Below, in pieces: positions 8,155 to 17,764 of a DNA stretch of 64,000 nucleotides (position 1 is its first letter; every line of letters starts with the position of its first letter). The DNA is from Gammaproteobacteria bacterium (GTDB taxonomy: Bacteria > Pseudomonadota > Gammaproteobacteria > SZUA-229), in NCBI GenBank assembly GCA_029881795.1, contig JAOULX010000009.1, positions 1 to 64,000 of the forward strand, given 5' to 3'. A program made the translations under genes and the position numbers. The notes under the pieces are model-generated. The model had not been told where the DNA came from and did not search any database. It worked only from the letters and a program-made list of their open reading frames with translations.

Positions 8155-9354
8155 GTGTCAGATGTTTTTGTAGGTCGCCAGCCTATTTACAACCGTCATC
8201 TGGGCATTTTCGCCTATGAGCTGCTGTTTCACGCTGATGCAGCGGCCAGCAACAGCACAGTGTCGGCGGATGATGCCACCTCTCAGACCATCATTAATAC
8301 CTTTATCGAAATCGGCCTTGAAAACATCGTTGGTAACAGTCATGCCTGCATTAATCTGACCCGGTCTTTTTTATTGCACGAAGACAAGCTACTGATACCC
8401 AATAAACAGGTCATTCTTGAGGTACTGGAAGATATTCCGGTCACCGATGAGTTGATTGTTGCCATGCGCCAACTGCATCAACAGGGCTTTACCTTTACGC
8501 TCGATGATTATATTTATAACCCGGCGCATGCTGTGTTACTGGAAATGGCCAGCATTATTAAAATCAATATTTCCGCACTGTCGCAAGCTGAAGTCCATGA
8601 ACACGTTAAACAGCTGCGCCCGTACAATAAAAAGCTGCTGGCCGATAAAGTTGAAACGCTTGATGACTATGACTTTTGCATGGAGCTTGGTTTTGACTAT
8701 TTTCAGGGCTATTTCCTGAGCCGGCCGCGTATTATTCGCGGTGCCTCATTGCCACAAAATAAAGTCGCCATCATGAAAATTCTGGCTTTATTACAAAATC
8801 AGGATGCAGATATCGATGACATCAACCAGTTGATTAGTGCCGATGCAACCATCAGTTATAAGATTCTGAAATTAATGAATTCGGCTTTCTTTAGTTTTGA
8901 TACTAAGATCGATTCGGTCAAGCAAGCCTTGTTGTTAATGGGCCGGCAAAAACTCTCAAGCTGGGCTTCGATGAGCGCACTGAGCCAGCTAGACGATCGG
9001 CCGGCTGAAATGCTGCATATCGCCATGACCCGCGCCAAAATGTGTGAACTGCTGGCCAGGCAAGCCAGATTGCAACCGGTTGAAAATTATTTCACCGCCG
9101 GCTTGTTTTCAGCACTGGATATTCTGATGGGGCAACCTCTCGACAGCTTACTCAAACCACTGCCTGTCAGTGATGACTTAAGGCTTGCGATCATCGATAG
9201 AAAAGGCGTCATCGGTTATGCACTGGACTGCACTCTGGCCTATCAGACATCTGACTGGAAAAACGTAAAATTCCTTAATTTAAGCATTGCAGAAATCTCA
9301 TCCTGCCACCTGCAGGCGATTAAGTGGACGCTTGCTATTATGAAGATGATGTAA
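8155..9354 (+). CDS. degenerate EAL plus HDOD domain protein (YuxH-type)
   Basis: A 399-residue signalling protein with a GTG start. The N-terminal half is an EAL-like domain. YELLFH stands at 21-26 in place of ExLxR, LDDYIY (116-121) replaces the usual DDFG, and ADKVET (163-168) replaces AEGVE. DYFQGYFLSRP at 181-191 is well kept. Residues 205-395 form an HDOD domain (ISYKILKLMNSAFF). Missing metal ligands mean cyclic-di-GMP hydrolysis is unlikely; proteins of this architecture act as regulators by binding partners. It is probably monocistronic. Confidence 0.88.
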   Translation: MSDVFVGRQPIYNRHLGIFAYELLFHADAAASNSTVSADDATSQTIINTFIEIGLENIVGNSHACINLTRSFLLHEDKLLIPNKQVILEVLEDIPVTDELIVAMRQLHQQGFTFTLDDYIYNPAHAVLLEMASIIKINISALSQAEVHEHVKQLRPYNKKLLADKVETLDDYDFCMELGFDYFQGYFLSRPRIIRGASLPQNKVAIMKILALLQNQDADIDDINQLISADATISYKILKLMNSAFFSFDTKIDSVKQALLLMGRQKLSSWASMSALSQLDDRPAEMLHIAMTRAKMCELLARQARLQPVENYFTAGLFSALDILMGQPLDSLLKPLPVSDDLRLAIIDRKGVIGYALDCTLAYQTSDWKNVKFLNLSIAEISSCHLQAIKWTLAIMKMM

Positions 9355-9378
9355 AGCCGCTTCGACAGCAGCTTTTTT
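9354..9378 (+). terminator. candidate terminator after the EAL-HDOD gene
   Basis: AAGCCGCT and AGCAGCTT around a five-base loop form an 8-bp stem with one mismatch, followed by TTTT. It starts at the stop codon of the upstream gene and ends just before the stop of the converging hydantoinase gene. Confidence 0.5.
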
Positions 9379-9379
9379 C

Positions 9380-11347
9380 TCAAGCGCTGGCGGCGGCGAT
9401 CCTCGTTAGCAGCAAATTCCCGACCCGATCCACCACGGCTTGCCAGCCACTTTTAATATAGCTGCTGGCCACTTGTTCCAGAACCAGGGCCGGGCCGTTG
9501 ATAGACTGACCCGCGCCCAGTTGATCCCGTTCATAGACCGCAACTTGATCAGCTTCACCGTACAGACTGACGCTTGAGCTGGCAGCGGCTCTGACCGGCT
9601 TTAATGCCGGCAATTCAAAATCCAGCGCTTTGGCTTGTAGCTTAACCCGTAACGTAACCAGCTCCAACTTCGACTGCATGCGATGACCATAACGCTGCAG
9701 ATGCAGTTGATGAAAAGCCCCGGCGACCTCATCCAGACAAGTCCATTTTATTGGCAAGCTAAAACTCTGGCCGCTGTAACAGACATCAACCGTGACACTA
9801 ACCTGTGCCTGCTGTGCTGCCAGTTCGGTTTTCATCTGCTGCTGAGCCTGCGCCACTAAATCCTGCACCGTACTATTGATTAAGGCATCGCTGCATTGAT
9901 CAAATCTTCGATTAATGCTGTGCGACATTTCACGCGACGGCACGGCTACCAGCATGCCCAGCGCTGATAGCACACCGCCATGCACCGGGATCATGGCTTT
10001 ATCCATATCCATCGCCTCAGCCAGTTCGCAGATATGCAAACCACCGGCTCCACCAAACGATAACAGGGTAAATGCTTTCGGGTCTTCACCCCGCTCGATC
10101 GAGATAACTCTTAACGCCTGCACCATATGCTCGTTAGCAATTTGCACAATGCCTTTGGCCGCCTGTTGCAGTGTCACCCCGAGCTGGCTTGCCAGTTGCC
10201 CGACCGCAGTTTCTGCCGCCTGATAATCAATCGTCAGATAACCGCCCAGGCTCTGTTGCTGCGGGATTCTTCCCAGCACCACATTAGCATCGGTTACCGT
10301 TGCCTGAATGCCGCCGTTACCATAACAGGCAGGGCCTGGACTGGCTCCGGCTGATTCCGGCCCGACCAGTAATAAACCGCCGCCATCAAGCCGTGCTATC
10401 GAGCCACCACCGGCGCCAATAGTGTGCATATCAACCATTGGCACAGCCACCGGATAACCGGCAATTTGAGCTTCGCTGGTCAGTCCAATCTGATTTTTTA
10501 TCAATGCCACATCGGTCGATGTGCCCCCCATATCAAAACTCAACAGGGCTTTATCAGCGCTTTCAGAGGCCACAAATTCAGCGCCTTTAAGCCCGCCGGC
10601 TGGGCCGGATAATAATAAATTCACGGCATGACTGGCCGCCTGTTCAACCGAGATGGTGCCGCCATGACTTTGCATCACTGAGATACTGGCATCCGGCAGC
10701 GCTTGCTCAAGCCGCAATAAATAATGTTTCATCAGCGGGCCGACGTAGGCATTGAGACAGGTTGCCATGCCGCGTTCATATTCGCGTCGTTCACTCAGCA
10801 CAGCCGATGAGCGACTGACAAAATAGTCGTCTGACAAGATCGCTTCCAGGCGTTTTTCATCACTGTCATCGAGATAAGAAAATAACAGATTGATCGCCAC
10901 CGCCTGCGGCTTAATCTGATCAATCAGCTGCCGACATTGCTGCAGATCCTGCTCTGTCAGCCGCGACAGCGTCTGGCCCTGTGCCGATAGCCGCGAGGCC
11001 ACCTCAATACAGTGTTCAGGCTGGATTAAGGACGGTTTTGATTTGGGTTGCAGATTATACAGTTCGGCTCTGGCCTGACGGCCGATCAATATCACATCCT
11101 TCAGGCCCTGGTTGGCAATGTAAACCGTTTTCACACCACGGCCTTGCAATACTGCATTGGTGGCTACTGTTGAACCATGTGTTAAGCGCAGACCCTGACT
11201 GTTTTTTATGCCCAGTTCTGCAATCCCCTGCAGAATCGCCTGTTCGGGTGCAGCGGCTGTTGACAGTACTTTATGGGTGCGGATAGCGCTGCCATCATAA
11301 AGTACAAAATCGGTGAAGGTGCCACCGGTATCAACGCCTAACCACAT
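9380..11347 (-). CDS. hydantoinase/oxoprolinase family protein, HyuA-like
   Basis: A 655-residue member of the ATP-dependent N-methylhydantoinase A / 5-oxoprolinase family, which opens cyclic amide rings. Residues 3-20 hold the nucleotide-binding VDTGGTFTDFVLYD. LTHGSTVATNAV and the second phosphate-binding region LSFDMGGTSTDVALI follow, then the GAGGGSIARLD loop. Usually a HyuB subunit is encoded next door; here none is present, as the neighbours are the converging EAL-HDOD gene and a divergent ABC transporter. The substrate cannot be inferred. Confidence 0.88.
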   Translation of the reverse strand: MWLGVDTGGTFTDFVLYDGSAIRTHKVLSTAAAPEQAILQGIAELGIKNSQGLRLTHGSTVATNAVLQGRGVKTVYIANQGLKDVILIGRQARAELYNLQPKSKPSLIQPEHCIEVASRLSAQGQTLSRLTEQDLQQCRQLIDQIKPQAVAINLLFSYLDDSDEKRLEAILSDDYFVSRSSAVLSERREYERGMATCLNAYVGPLMKHYLLRLEQALPDASISVMQSHGGTISVEQAASHAVNLLLSGPAGGLKGAEFVASESADKALLSFDMGGTSTDVALIKNQIGLTSEAQIAGYPVAVPMVDMHTIGAGGGSIARLDGGGLLLVGPESAGASPGPACYGNGGIQATVTDANVVLGRIPQQQSLGGYLTIDYQAAETAVGQLASQLGVTLQQAAKGIVQIANEHMVQALRVISIERGEDPKAFTLLSFGGAGGLHICELAEAMDMDKAMIPVHGGVLSALGMLVAVPSREMSHSINRRFDQCSDALINSTVQDLVAQAQQQMKTELAAQQAQVSVTVDVCYSGQSFSLPIKWTCLDEVAGAFHQLHLQRYGHRMQSKLELVTLRVKLQAKALDFELPALKPVRAAASSSVSLYGEADQVAVYERDQLGAGQSINGPALVLEQVASSYIKSGWQAVVDRVGNLLLTRIAAASA

Positions 11348-11450
11348 CTGTGTTTGCCTTTTTCTCTGTACCGCACACGCTTACACGCCGCCGCGGTGAA
11401 TTAATGAATATAACTTGAAATCATTTTCAAACAACGAATAATACACATCT

Positions 11451-12437
11451 ATGTCAAAAACAACATTAATTAAAGCCAGTGGTATCCAGCGTTATTACGG
11501 CAACAGTCTGGCTGTTAATAACCTTAATTTTGAACTGCATGTCGGCGATATTCTGGGTTTTCTTGGCCCCAATGGCGCCGGCAAATCGACCACCATGCAA
11601 ATCATCAGCGGCACGCTGGCACCGGATGCAGGGCAGATTGAAATCAATGGTTACGATCTGATTGAACAGTCCACCCTTGCCAAACAACAACTGGGTTACC
11701 TGCCCGAACAGCCACCACTTTATAAAGAACTCACGGTTGATGAATACCTGAGCTACTGCGCCAGACTCAGAAATATCGACAAGCCATCACTACCGGCGGC
11801 ACTCGATAAAGCCAAACAACGTTGTGGCCTGAGTGCGGTCGGCCGGCAATTAATCAGCAGTCTATCCAAGGGTTATCAACAGCGCGTTGGTATAGCTCAG
11901 GCCATCATTCATAACCCGGCGGTGATTATCCTTGACGAGCCCACGGTCGGACTTGATCCAATTCAGATACAGGAAATACGCCAGCTGATTCTCGAACTGG
12001 GTCAACATCACGGGATTATTTTATCGACCCATATTCTGCCTGAAGTACAGGCGGTCTGTAACCGGGTACAGATTATTCGTCAAGGTGAACTGGTGTTTAA
12101 CAGTGAGATGGCCAGTATCGACAAGAGCCGCCACAGTCAGCAGTTTGATCTTGCATTTAAAGCGCCGGTGGATGACGCCTTGTTAAACAGTATCGACAGT
12201 CTGACGCTGGATAAACTCAGCGAGACTAGCTATTGCATTGAACTGCCGGACAATGAAAGCGAAGCCGACGCGGCACTGCAGCAACTATTAACAGTTTGCT
12301 GCCAGCAAAACTGGAGACTGCAGCAGCTGACACCACGCAGCCGCAGTCTTGAACAGATTTTTATCGAGTTGACCACACATGACAACAGCTCCGGCAATGA
12401 CACGGCCGCTCTGGCCGAAAAGGAAACCAGCGAATGA
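11451..12437 (+). CDS. ABC transporter ATP-binding protein, GldA/NatA type
   Basis: The 328-residue ATPase has Walker A GPNGAGKST near residue 40, signature SKGYQQRVGIAQA, Walker B VIILDEPTVGLDP and the switch STH. A C-terminal extension of about 100 residues follows, as in GldA-type exporters. It overlaps the permease start (ATGA) and leads a four-gene operon with a permease, a GldG-like protein and a DUF4340 protein. The substrate is unknown; the gammaproteobacterial version is widespread and not linked to gliding. Confidence 0.92.
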   Translation: MSKTTLIKASGIQRYYGNSLAVNNLNFELHVGDILGFLGPNGAGKSTTMQIISGTLAPDAGQIEINGYDLIEQSTLAKQQLGYLPEQPPLYKELTVDEYLSYCARLRNIDKPSLPAALDKAKQRCGLSAVGRQLISSLSKGYQQRVGIAQAIIHNPAVIILDEPTVGLDPIQIQEIRQLILELGQHHGIILSTHILPEVQAVCNRVQIIRQGELVFNSEMASIDKSRHSQQFDLAFKAPVDDALLNSIDSLTLDKLSETSYCIELPDNESEADAALQQLLTVCCQQNWRLQQLTPRSRSLEQIFIELTTHDNSSGNDTAALAEKETSE

Positions 12438-13183
12438 TACTGACGATTGCCTTACGTGAATGTCGCTCACTGTTTATGTCACCGCTGGCCTGGACGGTAC
12501 TCGCGGTTGTTCAGTTTATTCTGGCCTGGATATTCTTCGCCCAGATCGATAATTTTTTTGCCTTGCAGCCGCAACTGCAAAGTTTAAAAAATGCCCCCGG
12601 CGTTACCGACCTGGTGGTCGCGCCTTTATTTAATATCACCAGTATTGTTTTGCTAATGGTCGTACCGCTGATGACCATGCGACTGATCAGTGAAGAAAGA
12701 CGCTCCGGCACGATTCAGTTACTGATGTCATCACCGCTCAGCATGAGCCAGATTGTGCTCGGCAAATATCTCGGCATGATGATATTTTTCACCGTCTTTA
12801 TTTTTCAGATTGGTCTGATGCCGCTGACATTAACACTCGGCACTGATCTCGATCTGGGTAAATTAATGGCCGGCTTTTTATCTATTTACCTGTTAATCGC
12901 GGCCTTTGTTGCTGCCGGACTTTATCTTTCAAGCCTGACCGATAACCCCAGCGTTGCTGCAATCTCCAGCTTTGGCCTATTACTACTGCTATGGATTATT
13001 AATGCCAACTCACCGAATGACAGCAGCGGCAATCTGTTTAATTACCTTTCACTGATTAACCACAGTAATGCCATTATCCGCGGCGTAATAAACAGTACTG
13101 ACATCATTTATTTTTTACTGTTCATCGTCTGCTTTCTTGGCCTCAGCATACGTCAGCTTGATTCTTACCGGTTGCAACACTAA
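12434..13183 (+). CDS. ABC-2 type permease, GldF-like
   Basis: 249 residues with six hydrophobic segments, starting with the typical ALRECRSLFMSPLAW and carrying the ABC-2 motif RLISEERRSGTIQLLMSSPLS near residues 83-103. It forms the membrane channel for the preceding ATPase. Its stop overlaps the ATG of the GldG-like gene (TAATG), showing tight coupling. Confidence 0.9.
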   Translation: MILTIALRECRSLFMSPLAWTVLAVVQFILAWIFFAQIDNFFALQPQLQSLKNAPGVTDLVVAPLFNITSIVLLMVVPLMTMRLISEERRSGTIQLLMSSPLSMSQIVLGKYLGMMIFFTVFIFQIGLMPLTLTLGTDLDLGKLMAGFLSIYLLIAAFVAAGLYLSSLTDNPSVAAISSFGLLLLLWIINANSPNDSSGNLFNYLSLINHSNAIIRGVINSTDIIYFLLFIVCFLGLSIRQLDSYRLQH

Positions 13184-14556
13184 TGATGACAACTCCTAAA
13201 AAAAAGCGTCAGTTACGCATTCAGTCTTACCTTTTTACACTGTTATTTTTATCTGTCACGGCGCTGCTGGGCTGGTTCAGCACCCAATACAGTATCAGTA
13301 CCGACTGGACCTATGGCCAGCGAAACTCTCTATCAGCCTCCACTGTTCGGCTGTTAAAAACCATGCCGGATCCACTTAACATCAATATTTATCTGCCGGA
13401 TCAGGCTTCGGCACGACAAGCTGTCGATGAGTTATTTAAACGCTACCAGAGTCATAAGAAAAACTTTAATTACAAGCTGCTAAATCCAGACCTCGATATT
13501 GAACTAGCCAAAGCCGATAATATCAGCCGCTATGGCCAGGTGGTTATTAAATACCGCAATCGTACTGAGCGCCTCGACAACGTTAATGAAAGTCTGTTAG
13601 GTAACGCGCTGTCACGCCTCAGCCGTGAACAATTACCGCATGCTGTTTTTATCCAAGGACACGGCGAACGCAATCCCTTATCACAGGATAATCCCGGCTT
13701 CAGTAAATTAGCTGCGGCATTGAGCGAAAAAGGCATTAAAGTCAGCCCGCATAATTTACTCAGCGGCGTCTTACCGCAAGATACCAGTATTGTGGTCATT
13801 GCCGGCCCACTGCGTGCCTATCTGCCCGGCGAAACAGAGCGTCTGCAACAATATATTAAATCCGGCGGCAATTTGCTATGGCTACAGGAGCCTGACAACA
13901 ACGCCGCACTGCAGCCATTAACTCAACAACTTCAGTTATCTTTTGAGCCCGGTATTCTGGTCGATGCCGACCCTGAGCTACGCGCCACTCTGCGCATAGA
14001 ACACCCTGCTACTATTGCGGTATTGCAATATAACCTGCACCCGATTACCCGCAATATTCCTTACAACACCCTGTTCATGTTAGCCGGCAGCGTTGACTTT
14101 TTGCCATCAGATCAGTCTGACTGGGAAGCCACCACTTTATTCAGCAGCCGACCAAGCACCTGGTCAGAAACCGGCACATTACTCAGTAAAGAAATTAAAT
14201 TTGAAAAAAACAAAGGCGACCGTCTCGGCCCGTTACCCATGGCGCAGGCACTGCAACGAAATAACCGTTTTACCGAGACCAGCAAATCACAGCGCGTGGT
14301 GGTGGTAGCAGACAGTGACTTTCTGGCCAATAACTATCTCGGTGCGGCGGCTAACCTGATGCTGGGTGAAAATATTTTCAACTGGCTAAGCCGTGATGAA
14401 CAACTGTTATCGTTTGAGATTAAAACAGCACCGGATTTGACGCTGCAACTGTCGGATACACAGATCAGTTTTATCGGCCTGAGTTTTCTGTTACTGATGC
14501 CTGCCGGCCTGCTGCTGACCGGGTTTATTATCTGGCGTAAACGTCGCCAAGGCTAA
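13183..14556 (+). CDS. GldG-like ABC auxiliary protein
   Basis: A 457-residue protein with an N-terminal membrane helix (about 15-35), a large periplasmic region and a C-terminal helix (about 425-452) followed by a basic tail. The opening (TDWTYGQRNSLSASTVRLL), the central FIQGHGERNP and the GNLLWLQEP segment match the Gldg/DUF4350-type family accompanying GldA/GldF ABC transporters. It probably presents or binds the substrate on the outer side of the membrane; this is inference. Confidence 0.85.
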   Translation: MMTTPKKKRQLRIQSYLFTLLFLSVTALLGWFSTQYSISTDWTYGQRNSLSASTVRLLKTMPDPLNINIYLPDQASARQAVDELFKRYQSHKKNFNYKLLNPDLDIELAKADNISRYGQVVIKYRNRTERLDNVNESLLGNALSRLSREQLPHAVFIQGHGERNPLSQDNPGFSKLAAALSEKGIKVSPHNLLSGVLPQDTSIVVIAGPLRAYLPGETERLQQYIKSGGNLLWLQEPDNNAALQPLTQQLQLSFEPGILVDADPELRATLRIEHPATIAVLQYNLHPITRNIPYNTLFMLAGSVDFLPSDQSDWEATTLFSSRPSTWSETGTLLSKEIKFEKNKGDRLGPLPMAQALQRNNRFTETSKSQRVVVVADSDFLANNYLGAAANLMLGENIFNWLSRDEQLLSFEIKTAPDLTLQLSDTQISFIGLSFLLLMPAGLLLTGFIIWRKRRQG

Positions 14557-14558
14557 TT

Positions 14559-15410
14559 ATGTTTACTTCACGCTTGCTGCTTAACCTTGGCTTACTCATG
14601 CTGCTGATCATACTGATTGCAACTGCACTGATCAGTCAGCAACCATCAGTCAGCGAATCGGCTTTCTCGGCATTAAAGATTAACGACGTTACGCAGATCG
14701 AGATTGACTATAACCAGCAAATTACCGCATTAACAAAAACTCAGGAGCAGTGGCACATCACCCAACCACTCTCGGTTCAGGCAGATACGTTCCGACTACA
14801 GGCGCTGCTCAATATACTGACCATTAAAGAGCCACTGCAATATCAGATAGCTGAGGCTGACTATAAAAAATATTCACTACAGCCGCCACTGGCCACCGTT
14901 AGACTCAACCAGCAGGCATTTTATTTTGGCAGCACTTCGCCAGTGAATGGTAAACGCTATGTTTTAACCCGACAGAAACTGTTTTTAATTGATGATACTT
15001 TTTTTCCTTTATTCACATCCGGCTATAAAAACCTGATGCGTCGTCAGCTGTTCCCTGACAACACCACACTTCAAAGTATCAAGATCGGTAAACAACTGGT
15101 CTCACAAAACGCCCAGGGTAGTTGGCAAGCAGCCGACAAAGCGATCAGCCCCGATCATTTAAAACAGTTTGTAGATAACTGGCTGCATATTCAGGCTTTT
15201 GCTGTCAGCAAGGCCAGCAAACCTTATAAAGGCAGCGAGGTCATTCTTAAAACCGGCGATAACAAAACGCTGCGTCGCTTCATCCACAAAAGACAGGCAA
15301 ACACGCTGGTTATTAATCCTGAACTGGGATTGAGTTACCAGCTTGATATAAAGGCCTATGAATCGCTGAGCAACCCGGCCTATTACAGTAAAACATTTGT
15401 GGCTGACTGA
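14559..15410 (+). CDS. DUF4340 domain protein
   Basis: 283 residues, N-terminal membrane anchor (about 5-26), then a periplasmic DUF4340 region with the repeating pattern of residue-by-residue beta strands (for example TQEQWHITQPLSVQADTFRL and KYSLQPPLATVRL). DUF4340 proteins are regularly the fourth gene of the Gld-type ABC exporter set. The biochemical role is unknown. It lies two bases after the GldG-like gene, and mutM starts 11 bases later. Confidence 0.85.
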   Translation: MFTSRLLLNLGLLMLLIILIATALISQQPSVSESAFSALKINDVTQIEIDYNQQITALTKTQEQWHITQPLSVQADTFRLQALLNILTIKEPLQYQIAEADYKKYSLQPPLATVRLNQQAFYFGSTSPVNGKRYVLTRQKLFLIDDTFFPLFTSGYKNLMRRQLFPDNTTLQSIKIGKQLVSQNAQGSWQAADKAISPDHLKQFVDNWLHIQAFAVSKASKPYKGSEVILKTGDNKTLRRFIHKRQANTLVINPELGLSYQLDIKAYESLSNPAYYSKTFVAD

Positions 15411-15421
15411 GCCTAACGCCG

Positions 15422-16237
15422 ATGCCTGAGTTACCCGAAGTAGAAACCACTCTGCGCGGCATTGCGCCACACATCCAGGGCCAGTCTGTCAGTCGTGTGC
15501 TTGTCAGAAATAAAAATCTGCGCTGGCCTGTGCCGGCTGCTCTGTCCAGTCAGTTGCCCGGCCAAACTTTGCTTGAGATACGCAGGCGCGGAAAATATTT
15601 ATTGCTGCTGACTGAAAAAGGCACCGCTATATTACATCTGGGCATGTCAGGCAGCCTGCGTATTACCTCACTGCAGACGCCGGCTGAAAAACATGATCAT
15701 GTGGATATTATTTTTGCCAATGATAAGGTATTGCGGTTTCGCGACCCGCGCCGTTTTGGCTGTGTCTTATGGACCACTCAGCCAGCTGAGCAACATAAAC
15801 TGATTGCCGCGATGGGACCAGAACCTCTGTCTGATGAATTTAACGGTGATTATTTATATGACTTATCACGCTCGCGTAAATGCAATATCAAGAGCTACAT
15901 CATGGACAGCAAGGTGGTGACCGGGGTCGGCAATATTTATGCCAGCGAAGCCTTGTTCAGCGCCGGTATTCTGCCGGCACGTCAGGCAGGTCGTATTTCA
16001 AAACCGCGTTACCAAGTTCTGGCGGAATCGATCAGACAGGTACTAACGGCTGCCATCAAACAAGGTGGCACCACATTAAAAGATTTTACTCGGGAAGATG
16101 GCCAGCCTGGCTATTTCAAACAGTCACTCAAGGTCTATGACCGTGCCGGCCTGGACTGTACTGTGTGCCAACAGACCATAAAGCAAAAAGTACTGAACCA
16201 GCGCTCAACCTATTACTGTAGCCACTGCCAGCGCTAG
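15422..16237 (+). CDS. mutM: formamidopyrimidine-DNA glycosylase MutM
   Basis: MutM removes 8-oxoguanine and formamidopyrimidines from DNA. The protein starts with the obligatory MPELPEVETTLRG, where Pro1 after Met removal is the catalytic nucleophile. It also has HLGMSGSLR, FRDPRRFG, the helix-two-turn-helix GVGNIYASEALF and a C-terminal zinc finger (CTVCQQTI...YCSHCQR). The 271 residues are normal. It probably shares the transcript of the upstream ABC genes, 11 bases away. Confidence 0.98.
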   Translation: MPELPEVETTLRGIAPHIQGQSVSRVLVRNKNLRWPVPAALSSQLPGQTLLEIRRRGKYLLLLTEKGTAILHLGMSGSLRITSLQTPAEKHDHVDIIFANDKVLRFRDPRRFGCVLWTTQPAEQHKLIAAMGPEPLSDEFNGDYLYDLSRSRKCNIKSYIMDSKVVTGVGNIYASEALFSAGILPARQAGRISKPRYQVLAESIRQVLTAAIKQGGTTLKDFTREDGQPGYFKQSLKVYDRAGLDCTVCQQTIKQKVLNQRSTYYCSHCQR

Positions 16238-16281
16238 TCTGCGCTCGATAGCAGTTTACTTTTTCTGCTGACAACAAGCGC

Positions 16282-16494
16282 TTAACTAAGCACATCTACA
16301 TCCTGTGCCTGTAAGCCTTTATCACCATCGTGCAATTCAAATTCGACGTTTTGTCCTTCCTGTAACGACTTATAACCGTCGCCGCGGATCGCTCTGAAAT
16401 GTACAAAAACATCATCACCACTCTCGCGAGCGATAAAGCCAAATCCTTTGCTATTGTTAAACCATTTAACGGTTCCTGTGACACGATCTGTCAT
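16282..16494 (-). CDS. cold-shock protein, CspA family
   Basis: A 70-residue single-stranded nucleic acid-binding protein with RNP1 KGFGFI (about 16-21) and RNP2 VFVHF (29-33), [12 protein letters not shown] at the N-terminus. A strong ribosome binding site (GGGAG) precedes the ATG. The 150 bases upstream (16495-16645) contain no gene and may carry the long leader usual for these mRNAs. Such proteins act as RNA chaperones. Confidence 0.95.
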   Translation of the reverse strand: MTDRVTGTVKWFNNSKGFGFIARESGDDVFVHFRAIRGDGYKSLQEGQNVEFELHDGDKGLQAQDVDVLS

Positions 16495-16645
16495 TGCTTT
16501 CTCCCTTTCCTTTTTATATACCGACTCTGAGTATGAGAACGGCTCCTGACTAGCCGGGCCAGACGGACCTGACCCGGTTATTGTAACGCTATTTTATCGG
16601 TATTCTCAAATCAACACTATTGAGCTGAAAATACCCATTCACTGT

Positions 16646-17056
16646 CTAATAAACTACCGACACATCATCGGCCTGTAAGCCTTTATCACCATCGCTGACA
16701 TGAAAGAACACAGCCTGTCCTTCCACTAAACTACGGTGACCTTTACCACGGATTGAACGGTAATGTACAAATACATCATCACCGCTATCACGGGTAATAA
16801 AACCATAACCTTTAGTACCGTTAAACCATTTGACTGTACCGCTTTCGCGACCATCACGTGATACATCCTCTCCACCAATTGCAGAGACACGGACTGTAGC
16901 AACCATGGTTGAAATGAATGTTGTAACCAGTAACAAATATGCCAGAGACTGCAGAGTCAGTTCAACCAGAGAAAATTTGGTGGCAATGAAGGCTGCTACA
17001 GATGAAAAAATTAAACTAATAACGACGTTTCTTATAAATGTTTTTTTACTTAACAT
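16646..17056 (-). CDS. membrane-anchored cold-shock domain protein
   Basis: 136 residues: two predicted membrane helices (about 8-28 and 33-53), a short charged linker, then a complete cold-shock domain (72-136) with RNP1 KGYGFI (82-87) and RNP2 VFVHY (95-99). The domain is closely similar to the free protein encoded next, so the pair looks like a duplication with added membrane helices. The RNA-binding face would be placed on the cytoplasmic side if both termini are inside, which is inference. Confidence 0.88.
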   Translation of the reverse strand: MLSKKTFIRNVVISLIFSSVAAFIATKFSLVELTLQSLAYLLLVTTFISTMVATVRVSAIGGEDVSRDGRESGTVKWFNGTKGYGFITRDSGDDVFVHYRSIRGKGHRSLVEGQAVFFHVSDGDKGLQADDVSVVY

Positions 17057-17224
17057 ATCAACTCTCTAAATAAATATTTCAAAATGAACAATAAAAGCCC
17101 TGTTTATGGCATAAACCGCACAAAAATCAGGGTAAACTCACTAACCGGAACGCTTGAATACCGGCCACGCTGAGTCTATCACAACCTAAAATAATCATAA
17201 AACATTTAAGCTAAGCATTTGAAT

Positions 17225-17764
17225 TTACTCCGGTTTGAATTCCTTTTTCAGACCGAAATTCATACCGATAGACAGCCGCTGGCGAGAACTGCAGTTCCTG
17301 CTAACCTGATGGATAATATCGGGCCGAAAAAACACCATTTTTCCTGCTTCTGGCTCTATTTCCAGCAGATTCGGTCCGACCCCGAGCTGTAGCTGCCCCG
17401 AGTTTTCTGGTGCCTCAACATAATAAACCCCGGACATTAACTCATCATCGTCGTCATGGGTATGCGCTATGGTGACATCGCCATGCTGCATACTGTTAAA
17501 CCAGAAGCCACATTGCAGACTCTCAGCGTCTGTTTCGAGTATCTCTGCCACATAGGCTGTAGCCTGCGCTATCAATAACTGCAGCTCAGGGATTTTTTCT
17601 CTGTCGATATAAATGTTTTCATAACGACCTTCAAAGAAATGACTCTTATGCGTTAATTGCTGATCTGCATATTGTTTAAAACCCGCCATGATATTTTTAT
17701 TAATCCCGGCCGAGTTTTGCAACCAGCCGACATGACCATACTTTATTTGCGTTAGTGTAGACAT
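17225..17764 (-). CDS. 2-oxoglutarate-Fe(II) oxygenase family protein
   Basis: 179 residues with the iron-binding facial triad of this fold: HTHDD at 101-105 (H103 and D105 as HxD) and H152 in DIIHQV. The probable 2-oxoglutarate-binding Arg163 lies in RQRLSIGMNF. It belongs to the group of putative oxygenases with a TIGR02466-like C-terminus, whose substrates are unknown. It stands alone, divergent from the HD-GYP-like gene, with 240 bases between them (17765-18004) in which I see only AT-rich promoter-like sequence. Confidence 0.8.
   Translation of the reverse strand: MSTLTQIKYGHVGWLQNSAGINKNIMAGFKQYADQQLTHKSHFFEGRYENIYIDREKIPELQLLIAQATAYVAEILETDAESLQCGFWFNSMQHGDVTIAHTHDDDDELMSGVYYVEAPENSGQLQLGVGPNLLEIEPEAGKMVFFRPDIIHQVSRNCSSRQRLSIGMNFGLKKEFKPE

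Noticed and set aside
11451-15410. gliding motility system based on GldA/GldF/GldG
   Set aside because: This ABC set is common in non-gliding gammaproteobacteria and lacks other Bacteroidetes gliding genes.
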